Shown: positions 38,949 to 47,955 of the stretch, piece by piece
How the letters are laid out: the number at the start of each line of letters is the position of its first letter
Numbering within the stretch: position 1 is the first letter of the stretch
NCBI GenBank assembly: GCA_903929765.1
Contig: CAIYVX010000007.1
Span: 1-53,149, forward strand
DNA: 53,149 bases
Origin: an uncultured Planctomycetia bacterium
Lineage (GTDB): Bacteria > Planctomycetota > Phycisphaerae > FEN-1346 > JAACEH01
Direction: 5' to 3'
The notes under the pieces: generated by a model
What the model saw: the letters and a program-made list of their open reading frames with translations, nothing else
What the model was told of the DNA's origin: nothing
The model's database searches: none
Program-made: the position numbers and the translations under genes

Positions 38949-41570
38949 TCACCGGCCCCAGCGTGACCCCCCGTTGGCCTGGCTCTCGACCTTGCGCATT
39001 TCCTGCCAGAGCGGCTGCGGCGTGGCCCCTTCGTTGCGGAGCAACTGTTTGGCTTCGGCGAAATTCCCCTTGCTGACCTGCAACTCCGCCAGCCCCAGAT
39101 TGATCACCGCCTGAATCACGTCCGGTTTGGGATCGGTGACGTTGAAATCCACTACCAGCCGGTTGTAAGTCTGTGAGGCCAGGGCGAGGTCCGCCGGATC
39201 GTGATAGCGGCGGACCCAGGCGGTGTAGTCCAGGCCGGCCTGGGCGCGGAATTTCAGGCCGGAATAGGTTTCGTTGATCGCCGGGGTGTTGGGGTCGCCG
39301 GTGCTGCTGGGCAGGACGGCTTGCGGAATGGCCGTGGCCAGCGTCTCCGGCGGCAGGGGCGACAGGAAATTGAGGTTGGCCTGAAAGAGTTGCGCCGCCT
39401 CGTCGGTGCGGCCCTGCTGGAAGAGCAGCGCGGCAGCGCGGTTACGCAGGACAAGCGTCAGGCCGATGTCCGACGGCGCGAGCGGCAGGGCGCCGGCCTC
39501 GGTCAGGTTGCGACCGTGCAGCAAGGCCCGGACTTCTTCCAGGGCCAGGGCCTGGCGATAATCGGCGCTGGCGTCGCCCGGCTTGTCATTTTCGGCGTCG
39601 ATGACGGCCAGGTAGGCCTCGATGCGGGCGTCGGAGGAATCAAGCTGGCGGGCCTGGGCCAGGGACTCGCGGGCGGTCTTGTATTTGGTGTGCAGAATTT
39701 CGTCGCGGGCGACGGTCAGCCACGGCGCCGCCGTGGTTTGAATGGTGTTCATCTCCCCCGCGCGGGCGGCCGCCCATTCCTCCGGCAACTTCAATTCCAG
39801 ATCCATCCGGGCCAACTGTTCCCAGGCGTCGCGGAACTTCGGATCAAGTTTGACCGCCTGCTCGAAATCGGTCCGGGCCTGCTGGACGTTGTGGTAGGCG
39901 TAGTCGATGAAGCCCTGGTAATAAGCGCCCTTGGCCGTGCCCTTGGTCAGCTTGATACACTTGGCCATATCTTCAACAGCCTTCTGGTGGGCCTCGTTGG
40001 CTTCGCGTTCCAGTTCGTCGGCGCGGGCCAGGTCGGCGGCGCTGGGATAATGGGTCGTGACCGTTTCCGTCCCGTTGCCGTTGTCGGTTCTGGTGACATG
40101 AGTATTTCGCAAGGCTCCGGCGGCCAGTTGGTCCTGCCGGGCGATGGCCTGGAGGGCTTCCGAGCGGTCGTGCAGCAAGGTGGCGTCGTTGGGCTTGATG
40201 GACAAGGCTTTGTCGAGAACATCGCGGGCCTGGTCATATTTACCCTGCGAAATGAGAATGGCGCCCTTGACGCCCAGCGCGCGGGCGTGATTGGGATTGG
40301 CCTGGAGGGCCTGATCCAGGAGCGCGGAGGCCCGGGCCACTTCGCGGGCGGTTCGCTGCGCCGGCGGGGCGGGCAGAATGTCGCCAGCCCGGCCGAGTTG
40401 CGGCACACCTTGCGGCACATAGCGGTAATAGACCGGCCAACTGCGCGGCTCGACCTGCTCGAAGGGCGGAGCGGATTCCTGAAAGAGGAAGTCCGCGAAA
40501 TCGGCCAGGCGGTCGGGGTTCTTCGAGTCGGCTCGCAAAGCTTCATCGAGTAAGCGGATGTGGTCCTGGTAGAACTCGTCGTAGCGCAGGCGGTGGGCGT
40601 TGACGGACTGAACCAGGGCCAGGGTGGTGGAGGAATCCTGTTTCTTTATACCAGCCAGAACGCGATCCACTTCCTGTCGCGTCGCGTCAACGTCCTTGGC
40701 CCCGAGCTTTTTGGCAATGCCCAGATCGGCCTCAGCCCGCGCGCCGTCGGCCAGATGCGCAGCGGCCAGCGCCCGGCCGAGATAGGCGCCCGCCCAGGTC
40801 GGCTGGTCGGTCAGCACGCGCGTGTAATCGGTGCGGCTGCCGGTGTAGTCGCCCAGGGCCAGGGCGGCATAGGCGTGGAGTTGCAGCAGGTTATCATCCT
40901 CCGGCGTGGCGGCCAGCAGCGAATCTAAATCTTTCAGGGCGGCGGCGTATTGACGGTTCTGAATGTTCGCATTGACCCGGTCGAGCATCACACCGGCCAG
41001 TTGCGGCGTGGCGGAACCCTGGCGGCGCTGGGCGAACATGGCGGCAGCCCGCGGAAACTCCACGGCGGCAATGTCCCTGGTGGTCATGGACTTGTTGGTT
41101 TTGTTGTCCGTGTATTGCCCGTTGGTGAGGGCCTGCCAGTAGTGCTGGGACATGGTTGAGACGAAAATGCTGTAGTCCAGGACGGCCCGGTCCTGCCCGC
41201 CGCGACCGTGAGGACCGTAGGTCAGGTATTGCGCCGCCGTGGCCGCATCGCCGCTCATTTTGTAGGCCACCGAGAGCCAAAGTTTGGCCTCCCAGTTGTC
41301 GGCCTGCAGCCGCAGCGCACGCTGAAGTTCCTTGATGGCCTCCGGGAACTGCTGCGACATGGTCAGAGCGACGCCGCGCGCGGTGCGATAGTCGGCGTTT
41401 TCCTCGTCGGCGGCGACGGCCTTGGTGCAGGCGGCCACGGCCTCGGGCCAGTGGGCGGCCGACAGTGCCTCGAGGCCGGCCAGGTACGACGCCGACGTTC
41501 CGCCCCCCTCCCCTGCCAGGCAAGGTGCAACGGTCAACAGCAGGGCGGCCAGCAGAAAAAGTTTCGACAT
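38949..41570 (-). CDS. Large secreted TPR-repeat protein
   Basis: 873 residues from the ATG at 41570 (AAAGGAG, 6 nt). A signal peptide (LFLLAALLLTVAPCLAGEG) is followed by at least eight TPR-like helical repeats spread over the length, for example HWPEAVAACTKAVAADEENADYRTARGVAL, FPEAIKELQRALRLQADNWEAKLWLSVAY and YDQARDVLDKALSIKPNDATLLHD. TPR proteins are scaffolds for complexes; no catalytic domain is visible. It lies 39 nt downstream of the aldolase gene, on the same strand, so it may share a transcript. Partner unknown. Confidence 0.85.
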   Translation of the reverse strand: MSKLFLLAALLLTVAPCLAGEGGGTSASYLAGLEALSAAHWPEAVAACTKAVAADEENADYRTARGVALTMSQQFPEAIKELQRALRLQADNWEAKLWLSVAYKMSGDAATAAQYLTYGPHGRGGQDRAVLDYSIFVSTMSQHYWQALTNGQYTDNKTNKSMTTRDIAAVEFPRAAAMFAQRRQGSATPQLAGVMLDRVNANIQNRQYAAALKDLDSLLAATPEDDNLLQLHAYAALALGDYTGSRTDYTRVLTDQPTWAGAYLGRALAAAHLADGARAEADLGIAKKLGAKDVDATRQEVDRVLAGIKKQDSSTTLALVQSVNAHRLRYDEFYQDHIRLLDEALRADSKNPDRLADFADFLFQESAPPFEQVEPRSWPVYYRYVPQGVPQLGRAGDILPAPPAQRTAREVARASALLDQALQANPNHARALGVKGAILISQGKYDQARDVLDKALSIKPNDATLLHDRSEALQAIARQDQLAAGALRNTHVTRTDNGNGTETVTTHYPSAADLARADELEREANEAHQKAVEDMAKCIKLTKGTAKGAYYQGFIDYAYHNVQQARTDFEQAVKLDPKFRDAWEQLARMDLELKLPEEWAAARAGEMNTIQTTAAPWLTVARDEILHTKYKTARESLAQARQLDSSDARIEAYLAVIDAENDKPGDASADYRQALALEEVRALLHGRNLTEAGALPLAPSDIGLTLVLRNRAAALLFQQGRTDEAAQLFQANLNFLSPLPPETLATAIPQAVLPSSTGDPNTPAINETYSGLKFRAQAGLDYTAWVRRYHDPADLALASQTYNRLVVDFNVTDPKPDVIQAVINLGLAELQVSKGNFAEAKQLLRNEGATPQPLWQEMRKVESQANGGSRWGR

Positions 41571-41609
41571 CAGATTCTCCTTTAACAAAATGGATCGGGA
41601 CAATCCGGT

Positions 41610-42632
41610 TCAGGCTTTTTCCATGGCGGCGCTGTACTCGCCACGGCGGGCGGCGCGGTTGCACCTGGCGCGATGACCCAGAGCTTTCTGCGCCGCCGAA
41701 ACGTTGGCGGCATCGCCGCGCCAGATTTCCAGCGCCGGTTGCTGGATGGCGCGGGAATAGGAAAACGCCAGGGGCCAGGGCCGGCGCGATTTGAACCGGA
41801 CATTCATGGCGTTCAGGCGGGCCGAGGCCAGTTCGCTGGGTTGACCGCCTGACAGGAACGCAATTCCCGCAACGGCCGCAGGAACGGCACGGAGGAGACA
41901 AGTCACCGTGGCGTCGGCGACCTCGTCCACCGTTTCCTGTTTGGGGCAGGCCAGGCCCGGCAGCACCATGTTGGGCTTCAGGAGCGTTCCTTCCAGAATG
42001 ACCCGTTGCGCGTAAAGCCGGTCGTAAACCGTTCGCAGAACTTCCTCGGTCACTTCACCGCAGCGCGTCATGGTATGATCGCCGTCCATGAGCACTTCCG
42101 GCTCGACGATGGGGACCAGGCCGGCTTCCTGGCACAGGGCGGCATAGCGGGCCAGGGCCTGCGCATTGGCCTCGATGCAACCCCGGGTCGGCAAGCCGGG
42201 GCCCAGGGTAATGACCGCGCGCCACTTGGCGAAGCGGGCGCCCATTTTGGCATATTCGGCCAGGCGGTCGCGTAAGCCGTCGAGGCCTTCGGTAATTTTC
42301 TCGCCGGGATGGCCGGCTAATTCTTTCGCCCCGGCGTCGACTTTGATGCCGGGAATGATGCCCGCGGCGACGAGGGCCTGGGCGAAGGGCGTGCCGTCAT
42401 TTTTCCGCTGGCGGATCGTTTCGTCGTACAAAATCGCGCCGCTGATGGACTCGCCCAGGCCGGGCGTGGCCACGATCCATTCCCGGTAGGCCCGCCGGGC
42501 CTCCTCGGTCTGGGGAATCCCCAGCTTGGCGAACCGCTTATGGCAAGTCGGATTGCTCTCGTCCATGGCCAGCAGGCCTTTGTCATCGGCGACCAGGGCC
42601 CGGGCGGTGTTGATCAGCTCCTGCGTATTCAT
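41610..42632 (-). CDS. Fructose-bisphosphate aldolase, class I
   Basis: 340 residues from ATG 42632 (GGAGG, 8 nt). Eukaryotic-type class I enzyme: LVADDKGLLAMDESNPTCHKRF, the GIKVDAG segment, WRAVITLGPGLPTRG, VPIVEPEVLMDGDH and the Schiff-base lysine in LEGTLLKPNMVLPG (Lys219), ending with GQPSELASARLNAMN. Cleaves fructose-1,6-bisphosphate to glyceraldehyde-3-phosphate and dihydroxyacetone phosphate without a metal. An upstream ATG at 42647 is inside the Shine-Dalgarno and less likely. The cupin gene ends 6 nt before that ATG, so the two are in one operon. Confidence 0.94.
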   Translation of the reverse strand: MNTQELINTARALVADDKGLLAMDESNPTCHKRFAKLGIPQTEEARRAYREWIVATPGLGESISGAILYDETIRQRKNDGTPFAQALVAAGIIPGIKVDAGAKELAGHPGEKITEGLDGLRDRLAEYAKMGARFAKWRAVITLGPGLPTRGCIEANAQALARYAALCQEAGLVPIVEPEVLMDGDHTMTRCGEVTEEVLRTVYDRLYAQRVILEGTLLKPNMVLPGLACPKQETVDEVADATVTCLLRAVPAAVAGIAFLSGGQPSELASARLNAMNVRFKSRRPWPLAFSYSRAIQQPALEIWRGDAANVSAAQKALGHRARCNRAARRGEYSAAMEKA

Positions 42633-42653
42633 TTTGTTCTCCTCCATTACCAG

Positions 42654-42998
42654 TTATCGAATCATCGTAAGCATCATTTTGAACCGCTTGACGGCCTGGA
42701 GAGCATGAGTCCGGTTGGCGGGCAGGAGAATCATCTCGCCGCCCTTCACGCGGTGCGGCTGGCCGGCGATGGTGATTTTCACCTCGCCCTCGAGCACCTG
42801 CACCAGGGCATCGAACGGGGCCTGGTGCTCGCTCAGACCCTGGCCCTGGTCGAAGGCGAAGACGGTCACGGTGCCCGTGGGCTTCTTGACAATTTCGCGG
42901 CTGACGATGGCGCCGTCCTGGTAAGAGACCAACTCGGCGACCTTCGCCACTTCGGCCCCGGGGAATTTTTTGGGCGGGGCTGGTTTTTTTGTTTTCAT
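42654..42998 (-). CDS. Small cupin-domain protein
   Basis: 114 residues. A single cupin barrel: SEHQAPFDALVQVLEGEVKITIAGQPHRVKGGEMILLPANRTHALQA carries the G-(x)5-H-x-H-(x)3,4-E-type motif in reduced form (SEH and HAL) and the PANRTHAL second motif. Such proteins bind a metal and can be enzymes, sugar isomerases or transcription regulators. The N-terminus is basic (KTKKPAPPKKF). It overlaps the 5' region of the aldolase unit, suggesting a link to sugar metabolism. Specific role unknown. Confidence 0.85.
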   Translation of the reverse strand: MKTKKPAPPKKFPGAEVAKVAELVSYQDGAIVSREIVKKPTGTVTVFAFDQGQGLSEHQAPFDALVQVLEGEVKITIAGQPHRVKGGEMILLPANRTHALQAVKRFKMMLTMIR

Positions 42999-43071
42999 TA
43001 TTTTTCCTTTTCCAGAGGTTAGGACGGATTATCGCTCCACCGGGATTATCATACCAGAATCGCCGGAGGCC

Positions 43072-43124
43072 GGGGTGCCACACTTTGAAGCCCCGACGAA
43101 GTCAGGACCAAAGTGTGTTCTTTG
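43072..43124. repeat. Repeat family A copy
   Basis: GGGGTGCCACACTTTGAAGC-CCC...ACCAAAGTGTGTTC, a hairpin with a CGACGAAGTC tip; same core as 2135, 7638 and 21891. The rest of 42999-43312 holds no gene apart from the terminator at 43187. Confidence 0.85.
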
Positions 43125-43186
43125 CCTCGCTCGTTGTCCCCGACAAGAATGACAACGTGTCCTGGTCGGATCACGACAGTGCCAAC

Positions 43187-43239
43187 CAAAAAAAAGCAAA
43201 GAAGATTCCCGAGCGGAACAATCCGCCGATGAATCTTCC
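43187..43239 (-). terminator. Rho-independent terminator of the Tad operon
   Basis: Minus-strand GAAGATTC ... GAATCTTC (eight pairs) enclosing GCGGA/TCCGC, followed by TTTGCTTTTTTTT. It lies 74 nt past the last gene of the Tad locus. Confidence 0.85.
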
Positions 43240-43312
43240 TCGCAAACTTAGGCGGCGAACTTACGTTTACTTCCAGACGCCGCTACGCGGCTAATGAAAA
43301 AGCATCGCCCGA

Positions 43313-44086
43313 TTACTTGGCCGCGGGCAATTGTCCGGCGGAGGCGGCGGCGAGACGCTCCTGGTCGGCCCGCTTCTGGTCATGGCGGGCGTCGCAGAGA
43401 ACCGCCAGGTTGGCATGGGCATCCGCCGGCGAAAGAACCTGTTCGTAGAGCGAATACGACTCGTCATAGCGCCCCAGCATACCCAGGGCCAGGGCCATGT
43501 TGCCGCGATAGCGGGAGTTGTTGGGCTGCAACGCACTGGCTTTCGAGAAGGCCTCGAAGGCCTTGTCGTACTCGCCCTTGATCAGCCGGCACATGCCCTG
43601 GTCATTGAGCACCACCGGGTCGTTCGCCGAGAGGCGCGAGGCCGCCTCGAGGGTCTGGAGGGCATCGTCCAGACGCCGCTGGCGCACTTGCAGTTCCGCC
43701 AGATCGACATAGGCCGGCATGAAAGTGGGATACTTGGTCAGGATTTGCCTGAGCACTTGCTCGCACCGGACATCCTGGCCATCGGCGGCGCACAGCCGGG
43801 CCAGGGCATGAAGCGTCTGGGCCGTGGGCGGACGGTCTTTACCTTTGGCAAACTCTTCGTCCGACTGGGGCGAGGTCAGCGACGGTTGTTGCATCATCGC
43901 CGACGGCTTCGTCGGCTCACAGCCGGCCAGACCGAGCGCGGCCGCCAGCAGACCGGCGACCAAAGCCGCCGCCACAATCACCTTCAGGAAGAACAGAAAC
44001 GAAATCGGGGCGTCCGTCGTGGCCACGGCCACCCTGGCGCCGTACCCGCGACGAGTCGATCTGTGCCAGGAGCGGCGGTAGTTCAC
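43313..44086 (-). CDS. TadD-like TPR lipoprotein
   Basis: 257 residues. A GTG start at 44086 overlaps the upstream gene's stop (GTGA), so translation is coupled. A basic N-terminus precedes a hydrophobic segment ending in GLAGC (lipobox, Cys56). Three or four TPR motifs follow (PAYVDLAELQVRQRRLDDALQTLEAASRL, KAFEAFSKASALQPNNSRYRGNMALALGML). In Tad pilus systems such lipoproteins (TadD) help assemble or place the secretin in the outer membrane. The long, charged region before the lipobox is unusual; a later start would give a normal signal peptide. Confidence 0.82.
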   Translation of the reverse strand: MNYRRSWHRSTRRGYGARVAVATTDAPISFLFFLKVIVAAALVAGLLAAALGLAGCEPTKPSAMMQQPSLTSPQSDEEFAKGKDRPPTAQTLHALARLCAADGQDVRCEQVLRQILTKYPTFMPAYVDLAELQVRQRRLDDALQTLEAASRLSANDPVVLNDQGMCRLIKGEYDKAFEAFSKASALQPNNSRYRGNMALALGMLGRYDESYSLYEQVLSPADAHANLAVLCDARHDQKRADQERLAAASAGQLPAAK

Positions 44087-44610
44087 GGCATCCCCCCTCC
44101 GCCCGTCGACCCGCCTCCAGTTGCGCCTCCGGTGGAACTCGCGCTGCCGCCGCTCTTGGACGAGTCCGCATTCTTTTTCTCGCGTTCGAGGACGGTCAGG
44201 ACGCGATCGGCGGTGGCTCCGTCGCCGCCCACGGCGCCGTCGCCGACGGTGATGCGTTCGGACACCACGCCCGCATCGACCAGCGCCTGCCGCACAAAGG
44301 TCAGACGGGCCTCATAGAGCGCTTTGGGCACGTCGCCCTGCCGGACCGTCAGCGGGCCGGGATAATCGCGGTAGTGGCCCGCCAGAATCTTCAGGTCATG
44401 GGCGCCCAGTTCGTTCAGCACCGCCCCGTCGGAAACGAAGTGATAGGGGTAGAGCGTGTGCTGCACGATGATCGCGTTGTTGATCGCCATGTCATTGTAC
44501 GAACTGACCAGGGCGCTGTTAACGTCGCGATCTTTCGGCATACCCAGATCGGTACACCCGGCCGCCGAGACCGCCGTCGCGCCCAGAATCGCCATGAGCC
44601 ATCGGTTCAT
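44083..44610 (-). CDS. Tad-locus lipoprotein (OmpA/CpaD-like region)
   Basis: 175 residues. The signal peptide MNRWLMAILGATAVSAAGC ends in a lipobox (Cys19). The mature part is a compact alpha/beta domain (YPYHFVSDGAVLNELGAHDLKILAGHYRDY, VPKALYEARLTFVRQALVDAGV, ERITVGDGAVGG) that resembles the CpaD/OmpA-like partners of Tad secretins, and ends in a glycine/serine-rich tail. It has a good Shine-Dalgarno (AAGGAG). Family assignment is tentative. Confidence 0.72.
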   Translation of the reverse strand: MNRWLMAILGATAVSAAGCTDLGMPKDRDVNSALVSSYNDMAINNAIIVQHTLYPYHFVSDGAVLNELGAHDLKILAGHYRDYPGPLTVRQGDVPKALYEARLTFVRQALVDAGVVSERITVGDGAVGGDGATADRVLTVLEREKKNADSSKSGGSASSTGGATGGGSTGGGGMP

Positions 44611-44684
44611 ACCTGCTCTCCTTGCATAGGGGCCTGCCTTAACAACTTTTGGTTTCCACGTTGTCCGCAGCCTCAGGCCACGGT

Positions 44685-45599
44685 CTAAAAGTTGTGAAAC
44701 ATATTCATCAGCTTCAGGGCCGCCGGACCCGCCAGCACCACAAACATGGCCGGGAAAATAAAGAGGGCCATGGGAAAGATCATTTTGACGGCGGTCTTCT
44801 CGGCCTGTTCCTGGGCATTGGCGATCCTGGCTTCCCGCATCGAAACGGTAAAGGTCCGCAAGGAATCGGCGATGCTGGTGCCGAAACGTTCCGATTGGAG
44901 CAACATGCCGGCCAGCGAGCGGACCTCGGCCACGCCGGTTCGTTCCGCCATGTGCTGCATGGCCAGGACGCGTTTTTCGCCGAGGTGGACTTCCAGGTCG
45001 GTCAGGGCCATCTCTTCGGCCAGGATGGGATTGAGGTGGATGATCTCCCGACCCACCAGATTCCAGGCCATGTCCAGCCCCATGCCCGACGAAACGCAGA
45101 CCTCGAGCAAATCCACGGCATCGGGAAAAGCGCGGCGAATGTTCTGTCGCCGTTTTTCACGGCGGAGGCTCAGGACGATATTGGGCACAAAGAACAAGGC
45201 CCCGGCGCCCAGAGCCACCAGAATGGCCTTGGTCTGAAACGACCAGTGGGCGGAAAAGACGGCGAAGGTGATGACGGCGGCGCCGGCCAACAACAGGAAC
45301 ATCTTGGCCCCCAGAAAGACGGCCGGGGCCGAGCGGCCAAAGTAACCGGCCTTGGCCAGCCGTTCCGCCAGCTTCCCCGACGGCGTCCGGCCGGAAATGG
45401 CCGCGCCCAGCCGACCGAGGGTTCGCAGGCCGACCGGCTCTGCGACCTTCGGCGCCGCCATCGCTCGGCCCCCCGGCCCCGGCTGCCCGAGCCGCGACTG
45501 AATGGCCTCGCGGCGCGACGACTTGACGGCCATTACCGCCCCGCCCACGGCGAGTACGGCCACAAAGATCAGGACGGGAATCAGCAGCATCTCGAACAT
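44685..45599 (-). CDS. tadC: Tad pilus inner-membrane protein (type II secretion F domain)
   Basis: 304 residues. Four hydrophobic segments with a central cytoplasmic T2SS-F domain (FPDAVDLLEVCVSSGMGLDMAWNLVGREI, EMALTDLEVHLGEKRVLAMQHMAERTGVAEVRSLAGMLLQSERFGTSIADSLR). With TadB it forms the inner-membrane platform that couples the CpaF motor to pilus growth. It follows tadB by 20 nt on the same strand. Starts at ATG 45599. Confidence 0.93.
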   Translation of the reverse strand: MFEMLLIPVLIFVAVLAVGGAVMAVKSSRREAIQSRLGQPGPGGRAMAAPKVAEPVGLRTLGRLGAAISGRTPSGKLAERLAKAGYFGRSAPAVFLGAKMFLLLAGAAVITFAVFSAHWSFQTKAILVALGAGALFFVPNIVLSLRREKRRQNIRRAFPDAVDLLEVCVSSGMGLDMAWNLVGREIIHLNPILAEEMALTDLEVHLGEKRVLAMQHMAERTGVAEVRSLAGMLLQSERFGTSIADSLRTFTVSMREARIANAQEQAEKTAVKMIFPMALFIFPAMFVVLAGPAALKLMNMFHNF

Positions 45600-45619
45600 G
45601 GCTCGACCTCGTTTCCGTG

Positions 45620-46603
45620 CTAGTAGTGAACCACGGCCATACGATTCATGACGTAGGCGCCCAGCAGCAGACAGACGCCGCCGGCGGCCAGCAACATGTT
45701 GCCCACCGGCTCGTTGTAGAGCGGCTGCATGTAGGTCGGGTTGACGACATTGATCAGGGCAAAAAAGATAAACGGCAACGACAGCAGCACCCGTTTGCTG
45801 AGCTGGGTCTGGGCGATCAGCACCCGGACGCGATGCGAGAGCCGCACGCGGTCCCGGATGACCTCGGCCAGCCGGTCCATCATGTCCGCCAGCGGTCCGC
45901 CGCTGTGCAAGTGGACGAGCACCGAAGAGGTGAACAGTTGCATGTCGTTACTGCTGGATTCCTCGGCCACCTTGCGGAGGGCCTCTTCCAGGCTCATGCC
46001 CAGGGACTGTTGCTGACAGATGTTGCCGAAGAGTTCGCCCACCGGGGCATCGACCTCGTCGGCGATAAAGCGAAAGGCCCCGACCAGGGGATGGCCCGCC
46101 CGCAACGAGCGGACGGCAATCTGGAGGGCGTCGAGAAACTGCCGCTCAAAAAGTTCGCCGCGGCGATTGATGCGATAGTTCAAGTAGACGTTGAAGATCA
46201 GGGGGACGGTTATGGCCGCGACCACGGCCGGCACCAGGCTGTGAATCAGGAGCAGAGCCAGGAGAAAAGCCGCCAGAGTGACGCCGCCGACGATCGAAAC
46301 AATCACCAAAAGCGGGACTTCCAGGCCGGCCTGCCGGCAAGCGCGGGTGAATCGATCCCGCCAGGAAAACGCCCGCGTCATCCGGTCAAAGGTCGTGGTC
46401 ACTTCCTGCCCGTCGTGCCACAAACGAAGCACCCGGCCTTCCGTCGGCGCCGACTTCACGCCCAAGCGGACCCGGAGTTGATCTTCGTGGGCTTTGCGGC
46501 TGAGCCGCCAGGCCACAACCACGCCGACCCAGACCGTCGCCACCAGCAGGAAGACCAGCCCGCCGATGATCAGCGTCATCGTGAAGTTACCGGATTCACC
46601 CAT
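45620..46603 (-). CDS. tadB: Tad pilus inner-membrane protein (type II secretion F domain)
   Basis: 327 residues from ATG 46603, preceded by GAGGGCGG and 11 nt after the cpaF stop; an upstream ATG (46636) would overlap cpaF by 22 nt. N-terminal helix TLIIGGLVFLLVATVWVGVVVAW, two more central helices, then the T2SS-F domain (FLDALQIAVRSLRAGHPLVGAFRFIADEV, MSLEEALRKVAEESSSNDMQLFTSSVLVHLHSGG) and two C-terminal helices. Partner of TadC. Confidence 0.93.
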   Translation of the reverse strand: MGESGNFTMTLIIGGLVFLLVATVWVGVVVAWRLSRKAHEDQLRVRLGVKSAPTEGRVLRLWHDGQEVTTTFDRMTRAFSWRDRFTRACRQAGLEVPLLVIVSIVGGVTLAAFLLALLLIHSLVPAVVAAITVPLIFNVYLNYRINRRGELFERQFLDALQIAVRSLRAGHPLVGAFRFIADEVDAPVGELFGNICQQQSLGMSLEEALRKVAEESSSNDMQLFTSSVLVHLHSGGPLADMMDRLAEVIRDRVRLSHRVRVLIAQTQLSKRVLLSLPFIFFALINVVNPTYMQPLYNEPVGNMLLAAGGVCLLLGAYVMNRMAVVHY

Positions 46604-46614
46604 TGCCGCCGCCC

Positions 46615-47955
46615 TCACTCGTTCGCCGTTTGGCATTCCAGGACACGACGCCGGAACATCTGCTCGGGGAGCGGCCAGCCTTCGGCTTCCAGGCGCGCCG
46701 CCAACATCGGAAATACGCCGCAGGCCTCGAAGTACCCCACGGCATGGCTGTCCGGCCCCACGCCGGTCTGCACGAACTGGAACAGGTCATGGAGGCAGAT
46801 GACCTCGCCTTCCATGCCGGTAATCTCGCTGATCTTGACCACCTTGCGGCGGCCGCCCGGCATACGGTCCACATGCACCAGAACATTCACGGCCGAAGCG
46901 ATCTGCTGGCGAATGACGTGTACCGGATAGTTCAGGCCGGCCATGCTGACCATGGTCTCGATGCGCCGCAACGCATCGCGGGGATTGTTCGCGTGCACGG
47001 TGGTCATCGATCCGGCGTGGCCGGTGTTCATGGCCTGAAGCATGTCCAGGGCCTCGCCGCCACGGACTTCACCGAGGATGATGCGATCGGGCCTCATGCG
47101 GAGACTGTTGCGCACGAGATCGCGCTGCGTCACTTCGCCCTTGCCTTCGATGTTCGGCGGCCGCGTTTCCAGGCGGACGATGTGCTCGTCCTGCAACCGC
47201 AACTCTGCGGCATCTTCGATGGTCACCACGCGCTGCCCGTTGGGAATCCACCGCGACAGGACGTTCAGCAGCGTCGTCTTGCCGGCGCCGGTCCCGCCCG
47301 AAACCAGGATGTCCATGCGCGACGCCACGCACCGTTCCAGGAACGTCGCCATTTCGCTGGTCAAGGCGCCCAGCCGCAACAGGCGTTCGATGCTGATCGG
47401 TTCCGCGCCGAACCGGCGGATGCTCAAGGTGGCTCCGTCCAGGGCCAGCGGGCGAATGATGGCGTTGACGCGCGACCCGTCCAGCAACCGGGCGTCCAAC
47501 ATGGGCGAACTTTCATCCACGCGCCGGCCGACGCGCATGGCGATCCGCTGAATCACCTGCATCAGATGGTCTTCGTCGCGAAAGGTCGCGCCGGTGCGTT
47601 CCAACCGCCCCTGACGCTCGACATAGATGATGTGCGGTCCGTTCACCAGGATATCGTCGACCAGCGGGTCGCGCAGAAAGGCCTCCAGCGGCCCCAGGCC
47701 GAAAATCTCGTCCATGACCTCGGTCAGCAGCCGCTGCTTTTCCGGCAACGACAGCGGGCACTGCTCTTCGCCCAGCAGCGAGTCCACCTGTTGAGAGCAC
47801 TCGGCATAAAGCCGATCAAAGGGCATGCTGCGGGCGGCCCGGAAATCCAACCGTTCGAGCAGCCGGGCGTGGACGCTGATCTTGACCTTGCGAAAGACCT
47901 CGTCGTCGCCGGAAGCCTGGCCCGGTTTAGGCATTGCTGTTGCGTGTGTGTTCAT
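46615..47955 (-). CDS. cpaF: Tad pilus assembly ATPase
   Basis: 446 residues. Type II/IV secretion ATPase of the CpaF/TadA group: Walker [12 protein letters not shown] (Lys226), Asp box [12 protein letters not shown], Walker [34 protein letters not shown] and the His box in the latter. The N-terminal domain ([14 protein letters not shown]...[20 protein letters not shown]) is typical of this group. It powers both extension and retraction of Tad pili. The ATG at 47955 overlaps the cpaE stop (ATGA), indicating coupled translation. Confidence 0.96.
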   Translation of the reverse strand: MNTHATAMPKPGQASGDDEVFRKVKISVHARLLERLDFRAARSMPFDRLYAECSQQVDSLLGEEQCPLSLPEKQRLLTEVMDEIFGLGPLEAFLRDPLVDDILVNGPHIIYVERQGRLERTGATFRDEDHLMQVIQRIAMRVGRRVDESSPMLDARLLDGSRVNAIIRPLALDGATLSIRRFGAEPISIERLLRLGALTSEMATFLERCVASRMDILVSGGTGAGKTTLLNVLSRWIPNGQRVVTIEDAAELRLQDEHIVRLETRPPNIEGKGEVTQRDLVRNSLRMRPDRIILGEVRGGEALDMLQAMNTGHAGSMTTVHANNPRDALRRIETMVSMAGLNYPVHVIRQQIASAVNVLVHVDRMPGGRRKVVKISEITGMEGEVICLHDLFQFVQTGVGPDSHAVGYFEACGVFPMLAARLEAEGWPLPEQMFRRRVLECQTANE